A DNA stretch of 64,000 bases from Pseudooceanicola nitratireducens (GCF_900109195.1 NZ_FNZG01000001.1:1054001-1118000), one strand, 5' to 3'; positions 8,388 through 17,616 are shown, counted from the first letter of the stretch. Made by a program: numbers and translations. Notes: generated by a model not told the origin, from the letters alone.

Positions 8388-9806
8388 TCAGTCCGCGCGG
8401 CTGCTGCGCCGGCGCGGCACCGGGGCGGGGCGCACCCGGGCCTCGATCTGGTCGTACAGCGGCGCGACGACGTCCTTGCCGCTGGCCTTTTCCACGCCTT
8501 CGAACCCGGGAGAGGAGTTCACTTCAAGCACCTTGGGCCCGCTTTCGGACCGCAACAGGTCGACGCCCGCCATGTTCAGCCCAAAGGCCTTGGCCGACCG
8601 GATCGCGGTTTCGCGTTCTTCCTTGGTGATGCGCACCGGGCTGGCCTTGCCGCCCAGGTGCAGGTTGGACCGGAAATCGCCGCCCTCGGCGCTGCGCTTG
8701 ATCGCCGCCACGACCTTGCCGCCGATCACGAGACAGCGGATGTCTTCGCCCGCCGCCTCCTTGACAAAGTTCTGCACCAGGAAGTTGGCGCGCAGCCCCC
8801 GGAAGGCCGAGATCACCGATTCCGCCGCCTTGCGCGTCTCTGCCAGCACCACGCCGCGGCCCTGCGTCGATTCGAGCAGTTTCACGATCAGGGGCGCGGA
8901 TCCGACCAGCCCGACAAGGTTGCCGGTGTCCTTGGGCGAATTGGCAAAGGCCGTGGCGGGCATGCCGATCTTGTTGCGAGCCAGCACCTGGTGCGCGTGC
9001 AGCTTGTCGCGCGACGCGGTGATGCCGGCGCTGCTGTTGACCGAAAAGGTGCCGACGGTTTCGAACTGGCGGATCACGGCGGTGCCATAGGCGGTGATCG
9101 AGGCCCCGATGCGCGGGATCACGGCGTCATAGCGGGGCAGGCGCTTGCCGTCGTAATGCACCTCGGGGGCGAGGGCATTGATCGCCATGTAGCAGCGCGC
9201 AGTGTCGATGACCTCGACCGCATGGCCGCGCTTTTCGCCCTCTTCCACCAGGCGGCGGGTGGAATAATTGTCCTCGCGGCTGAGAACGGCGATGCGCAGC
9301 ACCCGGTTCGGCGCGGCCTTGCGCACCTTGGCGGAATGATAGACCTCGTAGCTGAGTTCCGGCTGGCAGAACTTGTCGCCGGGCACCACGGTGACATTCT
9401 CGCCCAAGGCCTGACGGCCCAGAAGCATGTGGGTCTGCATGCCGCGCCGGTCGGTCAGCGTCAGCTCGATCTCGCGGGTGGTGTCGCCGACGGCCAGGTT
9501 GGTGCGGATGACATAGCGCATCTCGGTTTCGCCGTTGGAGGACGTGACCTCGCGCCGGTCGATGATCTCGGCCGAACAGGGGATGGCCAGGTCGTCGCGC
9601 CCGGGGATCGGATGCACGGTGAACCGCACCTGGGGCTTTTCCGCCCGGCCAAAGGTTTCGATGTCGGTGGCATGAAGCGCCGAGGTCCGCGCCCCGGTAT
9701 CCACCTTCACCTTGAGCGCGGGCAGCCCGAGATCCGGCAGGGACACCCATTCCTCCCATCCCAGGCGGAGGGCGTTCGGGCTGTCGTCCTGTAGCGTATC
9801 GTCCAT
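8388..9806 (-). CDS. Fusion of RimB-like (ATP-dependent Zn protease) domain and RimK-like ATP-grasp ligase
   Basis: A 472-residue protein. Residues 10-150 match the RimB/ATP-dependent zinc protease domain ([30 protein letters not shown]), which has a retropepsin-like fold. Residues about 170-455 are an ATP-grasp ligase of the RimK group ([62 protein letters not shown]). RimK adds glutamates to the C-terminus of ribosomal protein S6; here the partner domain is on the same chain. The target of this fused form is not established. The last residues are arginine/proline-rich. Confidence 0.88.
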   Translation of the reverse strand: MDDTLQDDSPNALRLGWEEWVSLPDLGLPALKVKVDTGARTSALHATDIETFGRAEKPQVRFTVHPIPGRDDLAIPCSAEIIDRREVTSSNGETEMRYVIRTNLAVGDTTREIELTLTDRRGMQTHMLLGRQALGENVTVVPGDKFCQPELSYEVYHSAKVRKAAPNRVLRIAVLSREDNYSTRRLVEEGEKRGHAVEVIDTARCYMAINALAPEVHYDGKRLPRYDAVIPRIGASITAYGTAVIRQFETVGTFSVNSSAGITASRDKLHAHQVLARNKIGMPATAFANSPKDTGNLVGLVGSAPLIVKLLESTQGRGVVLAETRKAAESVISAFRGLRANFLVQNFVKEAAGEDIRCLVIGGKVVAAIKRSAEGGDFRSNLHLGGKASPVRITKEERETAIRSAKAFGLNMAGVDLLRSESGPKVLEVNSSPGFEGVEKASGKDVVAPLYDQIEARVRPAPVPRRRSSRAD

Positions 9807-10105
9807 GCGGCTGTCCTTCCCTTGTCCTTGGCCCTTAGTCCGGCCTGTGCTGGCCCCTTGTTCAGGTCCTTATTCCGACCCATGCCGGCCTGTCGTTGGC
9901 CGTGGCCCGGCCCTGATGTCCGGTGCCCTGGGGGTGCCGGTTAGATTGACGTCTGACTGACTATAGGCCCCGATCCGGTCGAGGCGATGCCTTTAGCGAT
10001 TTCCTACACCGCGTCCAGCTAAGAAATCATGTCAGTTGCAAAAGGCGCGATCCTGCCGTGACGCGCCCCCTTTCCTCGGCCAGCGGTTCGGATTACGAAC
10101 ATCCG
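9807..10105. other. Divergent intergenic region, rimK-like and tgt
   Basis: About 300 bases with no supported gene. The promoters of both divergent genes must lie here. A TTGACG at about 9946 and a TATAGG follow with too short a spacing for a standard promoter, so I assign none. Confidence 0.4.
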
Positions 10106-11233
10106 ATGACCCGCTTTAGCTTTTCCCTGAACGCCACCGACGGCAAGGCCCGGACCGGCGTGATCTCGACCCCGCGCGGAGAGATCCGCACCCCCGCCTT
10201 CATGCCCGTGGGCACCGCTGCGACCGTGAAGGCGATGATGCCCGAAAGCGTGGCCGCCACCGGAGCGGACATCCTTCTGGGCAACACCTATCACCTGATG
10301 CTGCGCCCCACGGCCGAACGGATCGACGCCCTGGGCGGGCTGCACAGGTTTATGAACTGGGACAAGCCCATCCTGACGGATTCAGGCGGGTTCCAGGTCA
10401 TGTCGCTGGCGTCTCTGCGCAAGCTGACCGAGGACGGGGTGACCTTCAAATCCCATATCGACGGGTCCAAACACATGCTGTCGCCCGAACGCTCGATGGA
10501 GATCCAGCGCCTGCTGGGGTCCGACATCGTGATGTGTTTTGACGAATGCCCCGCGTTGCCCGCCGACCGCCGGCGCATCGAAGAAAGCATGCGCCTGTCG
10601 ATGAGATGGGCGCAACGGTCGCGCGACGCCTTTGGCGACCGGCCGGGATACGCGCTGTTCGGGATTCAGCAGGGCGGGCTGGAAGAGGACCTGCGCGCCG
10701 AAAGCGCCGCCGAGCTGACCAAGATCGGGTTTGAGGGCTATGCCATCGGCGGCCTTGCCGTCGGCGAGGGGCAGGAGGCGATGTTCGGATGTCTCGACTA
10801 CGCGCCCGACCAGCTGCCCCAGGACAAGCCGCGCTATCTGATGGGCGTGGGCAAGCCGGATGACATCGTCGGTGCGGTGAAACGCGGCGTCGACATGATG
10901 GACTGTGTGCTGCCGTCGCGTTCGGGGCGGACGGGGCAGGCCTTTACCCGCCACGGCGTGGTGAACATCAAGAACGCCCGTCACGCGGACGACCCCCGCC
11001 CGCTGGACGAGGATTGCACCTGTCCCGCCTGCCGCAATTACTCCCGCGCCTATCTGCACCACGTCTACCGCGCGCAGGAGATGATTTCCGGCATGCTGCT
11101 GACCTGGCACAACCTGCATTACTACCAGGAAATCATGGCGAGCATGCGCGGCGCCATCGCCGAGGGGCGGTTTGACGCCTGGGAGGCGGAGTTCCATGCG
11201 GGTCGGGCCGAAGGGGACATTCCGCCGCTGTGA
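10106..11233 (+). CDS. tgt: Queuine tRNA-ribosyltransferase (tRNA-guanine transglycosylase)
   Basis: A 375-residue enzyme that swaps guanine at tRNA position 34 for the queuosine precursor. The catalytic region [12 protein letters not shown] and the substrate loop [18 protein letters not shown] are intact, and the zinc site is [16 protein letters not shown] near residue 310. The start at 10106 ([18 protein letters not shown]) was preferred to an upstream GTG at 10058, since family members begin close to this residue. queA, a later step of the same pathway, lies 14 kb away at 24728. Confidence 0.95.
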   Translation: MTRFSFSLNATDGKARTGVISTPRGEIRTPAFMPVGTAATVKAMMPESVAATGADILLGNTYHLMLRPTAERIDALGGLHRFMNWDKPILTDSGGFQVMSLASLRKLTEDGVTFKSHIDGSKHMLSPERSMEIQRLLGSDIVMCFDECPALPADRRRIEESMRLSMRWAQRSRDAFGDRPGYALFGIQQGGLEEDLRAESAAELTKIGFEGYAIGGLAVGEGQEAMFGCLDYAPDQLPQDKPRYLMGVGKPDDIVGAVKRGVDMMDCVLPSRSGRTGQAFTRHGVVNIKNARHADDPRPLDEDCTCPACRNYSRAYLHHVYRAQEMISGMLLTWHNLHYYQEIMASMRGAIAEGRFDAWEAEFHAGRAEGDIPPL

Positions 11234-11285
11234 GGGGCGCGTGTCGCACCGCTGGACCCCGTGCCGGGGCCCGCGCCGCGACCCG

Positions 11286-11335
11286 ACGAGAGACGCTGTC
11301 TCTCGTGCTCTCTGGAGTATTTTCGGCAAGATGAT
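11286..11335 (+). repeat. Dispersed intergenic element, copy 2, with hairpin
   Basis: A perfect 9-bp stem (ACGAGAGAC/GTCTCTCGT, loop GCT, 11286-11306) precedes the conserved tail GGAGTATTTTCGGCAAGATG starting at 11314. It lies between tgt and cbiD on the strand of both genes. Confidence 0.65.
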
Positions 11336-11390
11336 GGGGATTTGCGGTTTCCGGTCTGGTGTCGGGATGGTGCACAGGTAATCTGACGGC

Positions 11391-12443
11391 ATGAGTGAGG
11401 GATCGAAGGAGCTGCGCCGGGGCTGGACCACGGGGGCCTGTGCCACCGCGGCCATGAAGGCTGCGCTGGAGGATCTGTGGCGCGATCACCGCGAGGACGA
11501 GGTGCGCATCACCCTGCCACGGGGCGAGCGGGTCGGCTTTGCCATCGCGCAGCGGGCGCGGGGCGCGGGCTGGGCCGAGGCGGCGGTGGTGAAGGATGCG
11601 GGCGATGATCCGGACGTGACCCATGGCGCGCTGATCGTGGCGCGGGTTGGCGCGTCTCCGGGCGGTGTGGTGTTCCGCGCGGGCGAGGGCGTGGGCACGG
11701 TGACCCGGCCCGGTTTGCCGATCCCGCCGGGGGAGCCCGCGATCAACCCGGTGCCGCGCCAGATGATGCGCGCGGTGGTCGAGGAGCTGGCGGCGCGGGA
11801 AGGTCGCGCGGCGGATGTGGAGATCGAGATTTCCATCCCCGGTGGAGCAGAGATTGCCGAAAAGACCTGGAACCCGAGGCTGGGCATCGTCGGCGGCCTG
11901 TCGATCCTGGGCACCACCGGCATTGTGCGGCCGTTTTCCTGTGCGGCCTGGATCGCGTCGATTCATCGGGGCATCGACGTGGCGCGGGCCGGGGGGATTG
12001 CCCATGTGGCGGGCTGCACCGGGGCGAGTTCCGAGAAGGCGGTGCAGGCACTGTTTGACCTGCCGGACATCGCCATGCTGGACATGGGGGATTTCTACGG
12101 CGGCATGGTGAAATACCTGCGCCGCAACCCGGTCGAACGGGTCACCATCGGCGGTGGCCTGGGCAAGCTGACCAAGCTGGCGCAGGGGGCGGTGGATCTG
12201 CATTCCGGGCGGTCTCAGGTGGATTTTGCGGGCCTGGCGCAGGCGCTTGGGGTGCCGCAGGTCGCCGGGGCGAATACCGTGCTGGAGGTGTCGCAGAGCC
12301 ATGGTGCGGCGCTGTTGGCCTGGCTGTTGCCTGAAGCCTTGAAGCGGGCGGAGGAGGCCCTGCCGGGCGTGACGGTCGACATCGTGGCGGTCAGCCGGGC
12401 GGGCGAGGTCGTGGGACAGGTATCCTCGGAGGGGCGGGCGTGA
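11391..12443 (+). CDS. cbiD: Cobalt-precorrin-5B (C1)-methyltransferase
   Basis: A 350-residue protein with the CbiD opening (RRGWTTGACATAAMKAAL) and internal IVGGLSILGTTGIVRPFS. It methylates C1 of the corrin ring during cobalamin synthesis. The gene overlaps cobK by four bases (GTGA), so the two form an operon with the glycosylase and esterase genes behind. CbiD belongs to the cobalt-early route, while cobK is named from the aerobic route; many alphaproteobacteria mix them. No cobalamin riboswitch is visible upstream. Confidence 0.93.
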   Translation: MSEGSKELRRGWTTGACATAAMKAALEDLWRDHREDEVRITLPRGERVGFAIAQRARGAGWAEAAVVKDAGDDPDVTHGALIVARVGASPGGVVFRAGEGVGTVTRPGLPIPPGEPAINPVPRQMMRAVVEELAAREGRAADVEIEISIPGGAEIAEKTWNPRLGIVGGLSILGTTGIVRPFSCAAWIASIHRGIDVARAGGIAHVAGCTGASSEKAVQALFDLPDIAMLDMGDFYGGMVKYLRRNPVERVTIGGGLGKLTKLAQGAVDLHSGRSQVDFAGLAQALGVPQVAGANTVLEVSQSHGAALLAWLLPEALKRAEEALPGVTVDIVAVSRAGEVVGQVSSEGRA

Positions 12444-13168
12444 TCCTGATCCTCGCCGGTACGCAGGAGGCGCGGGCGCTGGCCCGCGATTTGGCCGGGG
12501 CAGGGATCGCGGCCGAGGCGAGCTTTGCCGGGGCCGTGGCGCAGATCGAGGCGCTGCCCATTCCGGTGCGCGTCGGGGGCTTTGGCGGGGCCGAGGGCTT
12601 TGCCGATTATCTGAAGGCACGCGGCATCGGGGCCGTGATCGACGCGACCCATCCCTTTGCGCAAGTCATGACGCCGCGGTCCTTTGCGGTCTGTCTGGCG
12701 CTGGATCTGCCCTTTCTGCGGCTGGAACGCGCGGCCTGGCAGGCGGTTGAGGGCGATCGCTGGAGCCATGTTGCGACGCCAGAGGACGTGGCGAATGTGG
12801 TGCCCGAAGGGGCCCGGGTCTTCCTGTCGGTCGGGCGCAAGGAGATCGCGCGCTATGCGGGCCTGAGGGCGCAGAGGGCCTGGATCCGCAGCATCGACCC
12901 GGTGGCGGATCTGCCCGAGGGGTGGAGCCATATCGCCGGAAAGCCGCCCTTTCCGCTGGCGCAGGAAGAGGCGCTGTTGCGCGACGCCCGCATCGACTGG
13001 CTGGTGACGAAGAATGCGGGCGGCGCGGTGTCTTATGCCAAGATCGCGGCGGCGCGGGCGCTTGGGGTGCGGGTGGCGATGATCGACCGGCCCATGGCAC
13101 CGCAGGGCATGGTGCGGGTGACCGAGGTGGCCGAGGCGCTGGACTGGGCGCGCGGGCTGGTCCCGTGA
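12440..13168 (+). CDS. cobK: Precorrin-6A/cobalt-precorrin-6A reductase
   Basis: A 242-residue NADPH-dependent reductase of the CobK/CbiJ family: nucleotide loop ILILAGTQEARALARDLA at the N-terminus, VIDATHPFAQVMT (residues about 70-82), VFLSVGRKEIARY and the C-terminal VTKNAGGAVSYAKIAAAR. It reduces the ring in the step next to the C1 methylation by CbiD. Start codon GTG at 12440 overlaps the cbiD stop, and its own stop overlaps the GTG start of the next gene. Confidence 0.92.
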   Translation: MILILAGTQEARALARDLAGAGIAAEASFAGAVAQIEALPIPVRVGGFGGAEGFADYLKARGIGAVIDATHPFAQVMTPRSFAVCLALDLPFLRLERAAWQAVEGDRWSHVATPEDVANVVPEGARVFLSVGRKEIARYAGLRAQRAWIRSIDPVADLPEGWSHIAGKPPFPLAQEEALLRDARIDWLVTKNAGGAVSYAKIAAARALGVRVAMIDRPMAPQGMVRVTEVAEALDWARGLVP

Positions 13169-13779
13169 TCATCGAGACGCCCGAGGATATCGCCCGGGGT
13201 CATGCCGCTCTGTGTGTGCTTGATCCGGCGTTCAGGCAGCTGGCGCATCTGACCCCGCCGCTGCGGCGCAGGCCGGGGGGATTTGCGACGCTGCTGCAGG
13301 CCATTGTCGGGCAGCAGGTCTCGACCGCCTCGGCGGCGGCGATCTGGGCGCGTGTCGAGGCGGCGGGGCTGACGCGGGCTGAAGCGGTGGCCGAGGCCGG
13401 AGAGGAGGGCCTGCGCGCCGTCGGCTTTTCGCGCCCCAAGATCCGCTATGCCCTGGCCCTTGCGGACGCAGGGCTGGATTTTGACGCGCTCACCACTTTG
13501 CCCGATGATCAGGCCATTGCCCGGCTGACCGCGCTGCCCGGGATCGGGCGCTGGACGGCGGAACTTTACCTGCTTTCGGCGCTTGGGCGGGCGGATGTCC
13601 TGCCGGCGGGCGATCTGGCCTTGCAGGAGGCGGCGCGCATCCTCTACGACCTAGACCAACGCCCGGACGAAAAGGGCCTGCGCCGGATGGCCCAGGCCTG
13701 GTCCCCCTGGCGGGCCGTGGCGGCCCGGTACCTATGGGATCTCTACCGCGCAACAAAACAAAGGGAGGGCACGCTGTGA
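13165..13779 (+). CDS. DNA-3-methyladenine glycosylase, AlkA-like HhH-GPD
   Basis: A 204-residue HhH-GPD glycosylase that removes alkylated bases from DNA. The helix-hairpin-helix and catalytic region read LPGIGRWTAELYLLSALGR followed by PAGDLALQEAAR, where the aspartate is the expected catalytic residue. FATLLQAIVGQQVST near residue 50 is the other family motif. It lacks the AlkA N-terminal domain, so it is of the short type. The GTG start at 13165 overlaps the cobK stop (GTGA). Another in-frame start upstream would run through cobK and was not used. Confidence 0.9.
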   Translation: MIIETPEDIARGHAALCVLDPAFRQLAHLTPPLRRRPGGFATLLQAIVGQQVSTASAAAIWARVEAAGLTRAEAVAEAGEEGLRAVGFSRPKIRYALALADAGLDFDALTTLPDDQAIARLTALPGIGRWTAELYLLSALGRADVLPAGDLALQEAARILYDLDQRPDEKGLRRMAQAWSPWRAVAARYLWDLYRATKQREGTL

Positions 13780-14441
13780 CCCGAGTATTGAACGCAGGCC
13801 GCAAGGAGCCTGTTTCCGGCACCACCCGCTCTGTCGTGGTGTTCCTGCATGGCTACGGTGCCAATGGCGCGGACCTTCTGGGCCTGGCGGATCCGCTGGC
13901 GGAACATCTGCCGGATACGCTCTTCGTGGCCCCCGATGCGCCCGAATCCGTGCCCGGCGCGCCCTTCGGCTATCAGTGGTTCCCGATCCCCTGGCTGGAC
14001 GGATCGTCGGAAGAAGAGGCCGAGCGTGGCATGGTCCAGGCGGTCGAGGATCTGAACGCCTTTCTCGACGCGCTGATGGTCGACGAAGACGTCCTGCCCG
14101 AGCAGGTCGTGCTGTTCGGCTTCTCTCAGGGCACGATGATGTCGCTGCATGTCGCCCCCCGGCGCGAGGACGAGGTTGCGGGGATCGTCGCCTTCTCGGG
14201 GCGGCTGCTAAAGCCCGAGCTGCTGGCGGATGAGGTCGTATCGCGCCCTCCGGTTCTGCTGGTGCATGGCGATCAGGACGACGTAGTGCCGCCGCAGTCG
14301 CTGCCCCAGGCGGCCGAGGCGCTGCAGGGCGCGGGCTGGAAAGAGGTCTACGCCCACGTCATGAAGGGCACCGCCCATGGCATCGCGCCCGATGGTCTGT
14401 CGGTGGCACTGGCCTTCATGCGCGACAAATGCGGGCTGTGA
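13776..14441 (+). CDS. Alpha/beta hydrolase, carboxylesterase/phospholipase type
   Basis: A 221-residue serine hydrolase with the small carboxylesterase layout: oxyanion region VVFLHGYGANGADLLGL, nucleophile in LFGFSQGTMMSLH, acid in LLVHGDQDDVVPP and histidine in KGTAHGIAPDG. The GTG start at 13776 overlaps the upstream stop and has a GGGAGGG ribosome-binding site seven bases before it. It ends a four-gene run with cbiD, cobK and the glycosylase. The natural ester is unknown. Confidence 0.9.
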   Translation: MTRVLNAGRKEPVSGTTRSVVVFLHGYGANGADLLGLADPLAEHLPDTLFVAPDAPESVPGAPFGYQWFPIPWLDGSSEEEAERGMVQAVEDLNAFLDALMVDEDVLPEQVVLFGFSQGTMMSLHVAPRREDEVAGIVAFSGRLLKPELLADEVVSRPPVLLVHGDQDDVVPPQSLPQAAEALQGAGWKEVYAHVMKGTAHGIAPDGLSVALAFMRDKCGL

Positions 14442-14517
14442 TCGCGGTTTGACCGGCGATTGAGCACGGGAAAGGTGCAGGGCCGCAGGGTCCTGCACGG
14501 AGGTGTCGTTATCTTCT

Positions 14518-14531
14518 TTACCGATCGGTAA
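14518..14531. promoter_or_regulatory. Perfect 14-bp palindrome before the ABM-domain gene (TetR-like operator candidate)
   Basis: TTACCGATCGGTAA is its own reverse complement and lies 40 bases before the next start codon. Such palindromes are typical of TetR-family operators. No TetR gene is adjacent. Confidence 0.5.
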
Positions 14532-14570
14532 GTTCGTGAAACCTTGCCCCCGATCAAGGAGGAGATAGCG

Positions 14571-14876
14571 ATGATCATCATCACCGGCACGATGGAAGTG
14601 GCCCCGGGCAACGAAGACAAGGCGAAAGAGAATTTCGCCCTTGCTGCCGAAGGTGCCAAATCCGAACGCGGCTGCATCGAATACCGTTTCTGGCAAAGCG
14701 TCAGCCAACCCAACCTGTTCCGCGTCTACGAGGAATGGGAAGACAAGGGTTGCCTGAAAGAGCATTCGGAACACCCGAACTTCAAGGCCCATGGCGAACG
14801 CATGGCCCCGCTTGGGGTGACGAACCGCAAGCTTAAGCTGATCGAGCCGGACCGGATCAAGGATCTGGCCATCTGA
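14571..14876 (+). CDS. Antibiotic biosynthesis monooxygenase (ABM) domain protein
   Basis: A 101-residue single-domain protein of the dimeric alpha/beta barrel superfamily: ITGTMEVAPGNEDKAKENF, GCIEYRFWQSVSQPNLFRVYEEWEDKGCLKEH. Members act as quinone or haem monooxygenases or as stress proteins; the substrate is not clear. The start at 14571 has an excellent AAGGAGGAG site. A perfect palindrome at 14518 suggests repressor control, and a terminator follows at 14911, so the gene is probably a single transcript. Confidence 0.85.
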   Translation: MIIITGTMEVAPGNEDKAKENFALAAEGAKSERGCIEYRFWQSVSQPNLFRVYEEWEDKGCLKEHSEHPNFKAHGERMAPLGVTNRKLKLIEPDRIKDLAI

Positions 14877-14910
14877 TTGGGTCTTCCGATCGGGTTACGT
14901 ACGAAGGAGG

Positions 14911-14938
14911 CGGCGGGTTATCCCGCCGTTTTCTGTTT
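14911..14938 (+). terminator. Intrinsic terminator after the ABM gene
   Basis: CGGCGGG-TTAT-CCCGCCG hairpin (14911-14928) followed by TTTTCTGTTTTT. The 190 bases that follow up to the VOC gene hold nothing I can support. Confidence 0.75.
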
Positions 14939-15123
14939 TTGGCGTTTTGTCTTTGCGTTCCGGGGAGTGGGGCGAGGCAGTCCGAGAGTGGCGTCGCGGC
15001 CAAGTCTTCGGAGAGTTTGAAAGCGTGCCTCCGGGCGAAGACTCTGCATGCCAGGGCTTGGGGGGACCAGAGCATAGCAAAAGATCACCCGCACGCCCCA
15101 GTATGCCAAAGGCACCGAACCCC

Positions 15124-15546
15124 CTAGTCGTCGAACCAAAGCCGGGGCTCGGCAATCTCGATGGAATTATGCGCGGGATCGCGGAAATAGATCGACCGCG
15201 CGCCATTGGGCCAGTGGAAATCGGCCTCGATCGTGACGCCCCTGGTTTCCAGCGTCTGGACCCAGGTGGCGATCTGCGGGGCGGTTGCGCGCAGGCACAG
15301 ATGCCCCGGCCCATGCGCCCCGTGGGGCGGGACGGGAAGCGCGGGGTTGGTGCCCCCCGCGGCGGTGCGCGCCGGGTTGAAGATCAGCAGCACGGTCTGG
15401 CCGACGCGGAAAAACACATGCCGGTCCTCGACCCGGGCGATCTTTTCCAGTCCAAGGATGCCGCCATAGAAGGCCTCGGCCGCGTCCAGATCCTCGGCGT
15501 AAAGGGCGGCCTCAAGGATGCCGTCGAAAGGCGATGCGATGCTCAT
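15124..15546 (-). CDS. VOC family (glyoxalase/bleomycin resistance fold) protein
   Basis: A 140-residue protein with the paired beta-alpha-beta-beta-beta motifs of the vicinal oxygen chelate family: LEAALYAEDLDAAEAFYGGILGL at the start, HLCLRATAPQIATWVQTLETRGV in the middle and IYFRDPAHNSIEIAEP at the end, where the last glutamate is the usual metal ligand. The start at 15546 was chosen for the family length; the open frame continues upstream without support. Function is not predictable beyond the fold. Confidence 0.85.
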   Translation of the reverse strand: MSIASPFDGILEAALYAEDLDAAEAFYGGILGLEKIARVEDRHVFFRVGQTVLLIFNPARTAAGGTNPALPVPPHGAHGPGHLCLRATAPQIATWVQTLETRGVTIEADFHWPNGARSIYFRDPAHNSIEIAEPRLWFDD

Positions 15547-15773
15547 ACCGGGTAACCTAGTTTGACTGGCGCGCCTGGCCAGTTGGGCCTGTTCCACCGG
15601 CCCGCCATTGCCCAATGTCACGGCAGTGTCACCGAATCCCGTTAGCCCTGTGGATAAGCTGCATTTCGGGGGCTTGCCTTGGGTCATCCCCGATATATAG
15701 TCGATGATACGGCAGGGGCGGGACACCCCGCCCTGGGGCCAGAATGGCACACCGGGCGGGAGCGATTGCGCAG

Positions 15774-16358
15774 ATGGACGGAGATTTCAGAACCGAATTC
15801 GTGAGGGAACCAGCGGCGCTGAAACAGCACCCCGCCTTGGTGCTGAACGCGGATTACCGGCCCTTGTCCTACTACCCGCTCAGTCTTTGGCCCTGGCAAG
15901 AGGCGGTCAAGGCGGCCTTCCTGGATCGGGTGGACATCGTGGCGGAATACGACGCCTATGTCCGCAGCCCGAGTACCGAGATACGGATCCCCTCGGTCGT
16001 TGTCCTGAAAGATTATGTCAAACCTCAAAAGCGCGTGGCCTTCACGCGCTTTAATCTTTTTCTGCGGGACGAATTCCGCTGCCAGTACTGCGGGGCCAGG
16101 GGCGATCTGACCTTTGATCACGTCGTGCCGCGCGCCAGTGGTGGCATCACCTCATGGGAGAATGTCGTGGCCGCCTGTTCGCCGTGCAACCTGCGCAAGG
16201 GGTCGAAATCGCTGCGGCGGGCGGGCATGGGCCTGCGCAAGCCGCCCCGCGCGCCGGGCGCGGAAGAATTGCGCAACATGGGCCGGAAATTCCCGCCGGG
16301 CTACCTCCACGAAAGCTGGGTCGACTATCTTTACTGGGACGCAGAGCTGGAGGCCTGA
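15774..16358 (+). CDS. HNH endonuclease
   Basis: A 194-residue protein with a C-terminal HNH nuclease: zinc cysteines CQYCG and CSPCN flank the catalytic FDHVVPRASGGITSWENVV. The N-terminal half (HPALVLNADYRPLSYYPLSLWPWQEAVKA) is the domain found on many free-standing alphaproteobacterial HNH proteins. Start at 15774 (MDGDFRTEF) was preferred; an in-frame ATG at 15744 is an alternative. The 3' end overlaps the convergent PACE gene by 28 bases. Not part of a visible mobile element. Confidence 0.9.
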   Translation: MDGDFRTEFVREPAALKQHPALVLNADYRPLSYYPLSLWPWQEAVKAAFLDRVDIVAEYDAYVRSPSTEIRIPSVVVLKDYVKPQKRVAFTRFNLFLRDEFRCQYCGARGDLTFDHVVPRASGGITSWENVVAACSPCNLRKGSKSLRRAGMGLRKPPRAPGAEELRNMGRKFPPGYLHESWVDYLYWDAELEA

Positions 16359-16807
16359 GCCCCGCCCGTCTCCGTCCCCCTGCTCGACACTGGCGGGGTC
16401 GGCATCGGGAAGATGGCGTCATAGGCCCAGTTGTAGGCAAAGCTGTAGACTAGGTAGAAGACCACGAAGGCGGCATCCATGATCAGCGCCTCGATCAGGC
16501 CGATGTTCAGGTAGATCGCGATGAAGGGCAGGCTGACCATAAGAAGCCCGCCTTCGAACAGCACCGAATGCACCACCCGCAGGGCCAGCGTCTTCTGCGC
16601 GTGACCCTGCCGCCGCAGCAGCACCCGGTCGAAGATCAGGTTGTAGACATAGGTCCAGCCCGTCGCGACGAGCGAGGTGAAGATGGCCACCACGCCGATG
16701 TCATGGGCGGGCTTGTCGAACAGCACAGCGCCAAGCGGGATGGCCAGCAGAAGGCCGATCACTTCGAACATCAGGGCATGGCGGATACGGTCGCGGGTCG
16801 TGCGCAT
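16331..16807 (-). CDS. PACE-family efflux transporter
   Basis: A 158-residue membrane protein with four hydrophobic segments in two homologous halves, each opening with the family signature (RIRHALMFEVIGLLLAIPLG and RVVHSVLFEGGLLMVSLPFIA). PACE (AceI-like) proteins export biocides such as chlorhexidine, and polyamines, using the proton gradient. The start at 16807 is followed by a basic N-terminus as usual. A serine/threonine-rich tail ends the chain. Confidence 0.88.
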   Translation of the reverse strand: MRTTRDRIRHALMFEVIGLLLAIPLGAVLFDKPAHDIGVVAIFTSLVATGWTYVYNLIFDRVLLRRQGHAQKTLALRVVHSVLFEGGLLMVSLPFIAIYLNIGLIEALIMDAAFVVFYLVYSFAYNWAYDAIFPMPTPPVSSRGTETGGAQASSSASQ

Positions 16808-16920
16808 TGGGGGGCCTCTTGTCGTCGCGGGCCGTCCCGGGTGCTGTCCCTGTCTGGGGGAGGTCGTCCTCTCTCTGTCCCCAGAGATAGGGCAGGGCAC
16901 GCCCGGGGTCCAGAGGGGGA

Positions 16921-17454
16921 TCACTCCGGGCGCAGGTCGGCCTCGGGCGGTGCGGTCAGAAAGGCGGTCAGCCGCATGCCCTGCATCAGAAGGTGATGCG
17001 CCTGCGGGCCGACCGGCCAGCCCCGCACGCGGTAAAAGACGCGTCGCAGCCTTCGGTCGAACTGGTTGAACCGGCGCAGCACATCGGCGTCCGCTCCGAC
17101 GGTGTAAAGACGCGAAGGCAGCAGCGCCCCGCCCGGGTGCAGCCCGTATTCGTCAAAGCACAGTCCCCGGCCAACCTGGGGCGGGCCAAGCCGGTATCGC
17201 ATCCGGCCCGAGGCGTGCAGTTGGCCCGCAGGTTCGGGCGCATGGCCCCGGTCGACGATGAACATCTGCCGCGACAGGGTGCCGGTCGGGGTTTCCAGAA
17301 GCTGCGGGATGTCACCGGCAGAGGCATACCGCATCAGGTCCGGCGACCAGATGTCGGGCAGGCAGATGTAATCGACCGGTGCCTGCGCTTCGATGTCCAG
17401 CAGCAGGGGCAGAAGATCGGTGTCGGTGGCGTAGAAGGCGCAGCTGCGCGGCAT
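16921..17454 (-). CDS. Protein of unknown function
   Basis: A 177-residue soluble protein without signal peptide. It begins MPRSCAFYATDTDLLPLLLDIEAQ and is rich in aromatic and arginine residues towards the C-terminus (RRFNQFDRRLRRVFYRVRGW). Codon use is like its neighbours, and no antisense frame in the same place looks coding. It stands alone between the PACE gene and the bactofilin terminator. I do not recognise a family. Confidence 0.6.
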   Translation of the reverse strand: MPRSCAFYATDTDLLPLLLDIEAQAPVDYICLPDIWSPDLMRYASAGDIPQLLETPTGTLSRQMFIVDRGHAPEPAGQLHASGRMRYRLGPPQVGRGLCFDEYGLHPGGALLPSRLYTVGADADVLRRFNQFDRRLRRVFYRVRGWPVGPQAHHLLMQGMRLTAFLTAPPEADLRPE

Positions 17455-17561
17455 GATGCGAAACCTTGGGCTTGGGATTCCTGGCGGTGTCTTTTAGAGG
17501 TCCCGGGGTGCCATCCCGGATCCTGAGCCGGGCCGGACGGCGCGCCGGATCCAGCTTCACG

Positions 17562-17593
17562 AAAAAGCCCCCGCAGTCACCTGCGGGGGCTTT
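17562..17593 (-). terminator. Intrinsic terminator of the bactofilin operon
   Basis: GCCCCCGCAG and CTGCGGGGGC form a 10-bp stem; on the minus strand it is followed by TTTTT. It lies 24 bases past the bactofilin stop. Confidence 0.85.
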
Positions 17594-17616
17594 CGGAAAT
17601 GCGGTGCGGCGGGGGC

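Noticed and set aside
11234-11390. Cobalamin riboswitch before cbiD
   Set aside because: The region is short, lacks the B12-box GCCACTG, and is filled by the dispersed element.
14476-14498. GTGCAGG/CCTGCAC hairpin as terminator of the cobalamin operon
   Set aside because: No T-run follows; it may be chance or an RNA structure of the next leader.
15649-15657. DnaA box TGTGGATAA as sign of a replication origin
   Set aside because: It is single, with no cluster, AT-rich unwinding region or dnaA/dnaN/parAB genes.
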